This document shows positions 61,184-64,000 of a DNA stretch of 64,000 nt, piece by piece. The translations under genes and the position numbers were made by a program. This DNA is from Mesorhizobium amorphae CCNWGS0123 (GTDB taxonomy: Bacteria > Pseudomonadota > Alphaproteobacteria > Rhizobiales > Rhizobiaceae), in contig NZ_CP015318.1 of assembly GCF_001686985.1 (NCBI RefSeq), forward strand, positions 2,106,001-2,170,000, given 5' to 3'. Each line of letters opens with the position of its first letter. Positions within the stretch are counted from its first letter, which is position 1. The notes under the pieces are model-generated. The model was given only the letters and a program-made list of their open reading frames with translations, did no database searches and was not told the DNA's origin.

Positions 61184-63352
61184 TCACGAGGTCGCCTCTT
61201 GTGTGGCCTTCGCCTGGGCCGACGGCAGCGACTGGGAGACATTGCGCGCGCCGGCCCTGCCGGAGCGGCCGGCGATCGTGGCCAATGGCTGGACATTGAA
61301 TTCCTGCGCGAGCTCCTGGAAGGACAGAACCGGAAGCTCGATGGCATTGTGCGTGAGCAGGCTGCGCATGTGACGACGCACATCCATCGCGGCCAGCACG
61401 ACCGGCGAGACATCGGCCGAGCTCTGCGACAGCGCCCGCTCGATCTCGGTGACCAAGGCCTGCGCATCATCGTCCGAAAGGTTCAGGAATGTACCGGTCG
61501 ATGTGCTCTGCACCGCGTTTCGCAGGATATCCTCGGCCGACCGCTGCAGGACATAGGCCGCGATGATGTTGTTGCGGCCGGCGGAGCGGAAGCTGATCTG
61601 GCGTTTCAGGGATGTGCGGACATATTCCGTCAGCAGGACGACGTCCTGTTCGCGTTGGCCCCATTCGATCAACGCTTCGAGGATCAGGCGCAGATTGCGG
61701 ATCGGTACGTTTTCGCCGACGAGCCGGCGAAGCACCTCCGCGATCTTCTGCAGCGGCACGATTTCCTGTGCCTGTCTGACCAGATCCGCATAATCCGGCT
61801 CCATGTCCGACAGCAGCCTGCGCGTCTCCTGGATCCCGACGAAATGGCCGGCATAAAGCCGAAGTGCATTGCCGGTCCATCTGGCCGCTGTTTCCGCCGG
61901 TGCGGAGAAGACGAAACCGGCTTCCTTCAGTGCCGATGTCTGGCTGTCGTCGACCCACACGAATTTGCGCTGACCGGCAATCGAAGCGCCTTTTTCGTAA
62001 GTCACTTCGAGCAGTTCGAGATGCGTTGCGTCCGCTTCGACAAGAACGCGGTCGGCAGGAATTTCGGCATCCAGAATGGGTGCGCCCTCCAGGTCGACGC
62101 GGATGCTTCGCGGTGAAAGCATCTCGTCGACCTGCATGCCGATGGCCGGAACGTCGACACCGAGATCGCCGAAGAGTTCGCGGCGCACGCCGTCGGCGAG
62201 CGCGGCAAATTCGGGCTCCGGGATCGAGCGTGCGAGATCGGTTCCGAGGCGGACGATCACGCGGTAGGAAGGAGGCAGTGTTCCGGCTCGGATTGCTGAA
62301 AGCGACGCGGAATTTTCCGGTTGTTCGGACATGGCGATCTGGCCGATATCTTTGGGCTCGGATTCCTTTGCGGTGCGGCGGTTGATTGAATAGGCGCCGG
62401 CTCCGAAGCAGGCGCCAAGGATCAGGAACACGATCGAAGGGAAGCCTGGCACCAGGGCGAGGCCGACCATGATCACCGCAGCGAGCCCGAGCGCCCGGGA
62501 ATCCCGCAGCAGCTGGCTGGTTATCTGCCGGCCAAGGTCGCCCGTTCCATCCGCGCTGCCGACGCGCGTCACCATCGTCCCGGCGGCCACGGCGACGAGC
62601 AGCGCCGGTATCTGCGCCACCAGTCCGTCGCCGACGGTGAGCAGGGTGTAGGTCGCTGCCGCATCCCCCACCGACATATCGTGCTGCAGCGTTCCGACTG
62701 CGAAACCGCCGATCAGATTGACCAGAATGATTACGATGCCGGCGATGACGTCGCCCTTGACGAATTTCATGGCGCCGTCCATCGCGCCGAACAGCTGGCT
62801 CTCGCGCTCCAGCTGCTGGCGCAGACGCCGTGCCTCCGCCTGATCGATGTCGCCGTTGCGCAACTCGGCATCGATGCTCATCTGCTTGCCCGGCAGCGCA
62901 TCGAGCGTGAAGCGCGCGGCGACCTCGGCGACGCGCTCCGCACCCCGCGCAACCACGATGAACTGTGCGACGGTGATGATCAGGAAGATGACGAGGCCGA
63001 CCGCGATGCTGCCGCCGACGACGAAATTGCCGAAGGCGGTAATGATCTCGCCCGCGTCGGCCTGCAGCAGGATCAGTCGCGTGGTCGTGATCGTGATCGC
63101 CAGCCGGAACAAGGTGGCGATGAGGATGACCGACGGCAGCGACGAGAACTGGAGCGGGTGAGAAACATAAAACGATGCCAGCAGGATGAGCACGCTGATG
63201 GCGATGTTCGCGGTGATGAGGATGTCGACGAGAAACGTCGGCAATGGAATGAGCATCATCACCACTGCGACAAGCATCAGCACGGCGATGACCAGATCGC
63301 TTCGGCGTGACAGCCTGGCAAGGAATTGCAGAAGTCGCTCCGACATGGTCAT
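61184..63352 (-). CDS. sctV: Type III secretion export-gate protein SctV (FlhA family)
   Basis: 722 residues. The N-terminal half has about eight membrane helices and the FHIPEP-family cytoplasmic loop ARFTLDALPGKQMSIDAELRNGDIDQAEARRLRQQLERESQLFGAMDGAMKFVKGD. The C-terminal cytoplasmic domain (from about 350) forms the nonameric ring that docks export substrates. The ATG at 63352 overlaps the upstream stop (ATGA); another ATG two codons on is possible. With SctU it is part of the inner-membrane export gate. The length and SctU partner point to a non-flagellar system. Confidence 0.95.
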   Translation of the reverse strand: MTMSERLLQFLARLSRRSDLVIAVLMLVAVVMMLIPLPTFLVDILITANIAISVLILLASFYVSHPLQFSSLPSVILIATLFRLAITITTTRLILLQADAGEIITAFGNFVVGGSIAVGLVIFLIITVAQFIVVARGAERVAEVAARFTLDALPGKQMSIDAELRNGDIDQAEARRLRQQLERESQLFGAMDGAMKFVKGDVIAGIVIILVNLIGGFAVGTLQHDMSVGDAAATYTLLTVGDGLVAQIPALLVAVAAGTMVTRVGSADGTGDLGRQITSQLLRDSRALGLAAVIMVGLALVPGFPSIVFLILGACFGAGAYSINRRTAKESEPKDIGQIAMSEQPENSASLSAIRAGTLPPSYRVIVRLGTDLARSIPEPEFAALADGVRRELFGDLGVDVPAIGMQVDEMLSPRSIRVDLEGAPILDAEIPADRVLVEADATHLELLEVTYEKGASIAGQRKFVWVDDSQTSALKEAGFVFSAPAETAARWTGNALRLYAGHFVGIQETRRLLSDMEPDYADLVRQAQEIVPLQKIAEVLRRLVGENVPIRNLRLILEALIEWGQREQDVVLLTEYVRTSLKRQISFRSAGRNNIIAAYVLQRSAEDILRNAVQSTSTGTFLNLSDDDAQALVTEIERALSQSSADVSPVVLAAMDVRRHMRSLLTHNAIELPVLSFQELAQEFNVQPLATIAGRSGRAGARNVSQSLPSAQAKATQEATS

Positions 63353-63681
63353 CCGACGCCTCGTTGCGACAGGAAGCTGAGCAAGGCACTGTGCGCCTCC
63401 GCCTTGCGCCCGGCCACGAGCAAGGCGCGGCTCTTCAGCAATGCAAGCGCCGGGTTGTCCATTCCTTCCAAGGTCTCCAGCCTGGCAATCGTGGCCAGCG
63501 CCTTTTCCGCCTCGCCATCAAGTATGAGCAGGTGCGCCAATGTCCTGAGGACGCCGGCATTTCCCGGCGAGAGCTGTGCGGCGATAAGCAGGTACGCCGC
63601 GCCCCGCTTTGCCTGCCCATGACACCCGTAGAGATAGCCAAGGACATGCAGCAGATGGACCGTGTCATGCGGGTCGGTCAG
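63349..63681 (-). CDS. Type III secretion TPR protein (SctY-like)
   Basis: About 110 residues of TPR-like helices (LLHVLGYLYGCHGQAKRGAAYLL, VLRTLAHLLILDGEAEKALATIARLETL, LALLKSRALLVAGRKAEAHSALLSFL). No ATG, GTG or TTG precedes the TPR region in frame. The likely start is CTG at 63681 (TDPHDTVHLL follows), with AGGAAGGA 8 bases upstream, overlapping the previous stop as CTGA. The first standard start would be TTG at 63540, inside the conserved part. Small TPR proteins commonly sit next to sctV in rhizobial-type T3SS loci. Confidence 0.7.
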   Translation of the reverse strand: MTDPHDTVHLLHVLGYLYGCHGQAKRGAAYLLIAAQLSPGNAGVLRTLAHLLILDGEAEKALATIARLETLEGMDNPALALLKSRALLVAGRKAEAHSALLSFLSQRGVG

Positions 63682-64000
63682 ATTCCGATTCCTTCCTGCA
63701 TGCGACCAAGCAGTTCGCGATGACGCTCGATTTCATCCTCCATCAGCGTTCTGGCCAACGTCTTGAGCTGCTCGCCGCCCTCGAGGCCAGGGACCAGGTG
63801 CGTTACGAAATGCTGGAGAATAGGCACGGAGCGACGCAGGATGGCGGGCTCGGGAACAACGGGCATGACGAAGCTGGCGAGGATCTCGTCGAGCGATTCG
63901 CCGGCGGCACCTTGAGACGGCTGGAATTCCGCCGTTTCGGGCTTTTCCGCAGCGGCGGCCGATTTCGTCCCTTGAGCACGGTTTGCGGCTTTGTCGACGC
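63678..64000 (-). CDS. Type III secretion-associated protein, partial (start outside window)
   Basis: The frame is open at the window's right edge; 107 residues of its C-terminal part are visible. A low-complexity stretch (AAAAEKPETAEFQPSQGAAGESLDEIL) precedes a helical domain (ILRRSVPILQHFVTHLVPGLEGGEQLKTLARTLMEDEIERHRELLGRMQEG). No family is recognised. It is coupled to the TPR gene by a 4-base overlap, so it is the next upstream member of the operon. Confidence 0.68.
   Translation of the reverse strand, partial: VDKAANRAQGTKSAAAAEKPETAEFQPSQGAAGESLDEILASFVMPVVPEPAILRRSVPILQHFVTHLVPGLEGGEQLKTLARTLMEDEIERHRELLGRMQEGIGI

Overview
The window is a high-GC chromosome segment from an alphaproteobacterium of the Rhizobiales, most like Mesorhizobium or a close relative. 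This rests on inference from gene content: many ABC uptake operons, DUF1127, DUF3300/DUF2950, BA14K-like and DUF2955 proteins, rhizobial-type intergenic palindromes, and a type III secretion locus at the right edge. I saw no rRNA, tRNA, CRISPR array or intact insertion sequence.

Layout. 0-18.4 kb is catabolic and transport DNA. It opens with the tail of an AraC regulator, then a minus-strand operon (IclR regulator, UPF0261/Tm-1-like protein, HAD hydrolase, class III aminotransferase) divergent from an APC permease. A P450-aldehyde dehydrogenase-aminotransferase set follows and runs into a decayed stretch: an SDR stub joined to a 5'-truncated ABC permease, then a frameshifted second permease. 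Next is an intact LacI-regulated ABC operon (binding protein, ATPase, two permeases) ending in an MTAP/PNP-like phosphorylase, with two matching operators in the divergent promoter region.

18.4-43.5 kb is a mosaic of envelope, stress-type and poorly characterised genes: TPR sensor-like protein, PpiC-HupE-DUF3604 operon, BA14K-like protein, orphan glycine-betaine-type binding protein, L,D-transpeptidase, MarC, HlyD-DUF2955 pair, DUF3300-DUF2950 pair, lipoprotein hydrolase, DUF4105 protein and MscS channel. Small decayed duplicates of two resident genes and a transposase tail lie in it. Five plus-strand transcription units here share an upstream motif built on GTAACTTAC, which is the best candidate for an undescribed regulon in the window.

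43.6-57.4 kb holds a glycosyltransferase/sulfotransferase group and a peptide/opine-type ABC uptake locus with two FAD oxidases, an SDR and a MarR regulator preceded by tandem 19-bp repeats. 57.4-59.9 kb has a GFA-family protein, a winged-helix/TPR regulator, an intergenic palindrome and a DUF1127 protein. 59.9-64 kb is part of a type III secretion operon (SctU, SctV, a TPR protein and a partial gene). Its SctU lacks the NPTH autocleavage motif, and a 36-residue reading frame lies between sctV and sctU.
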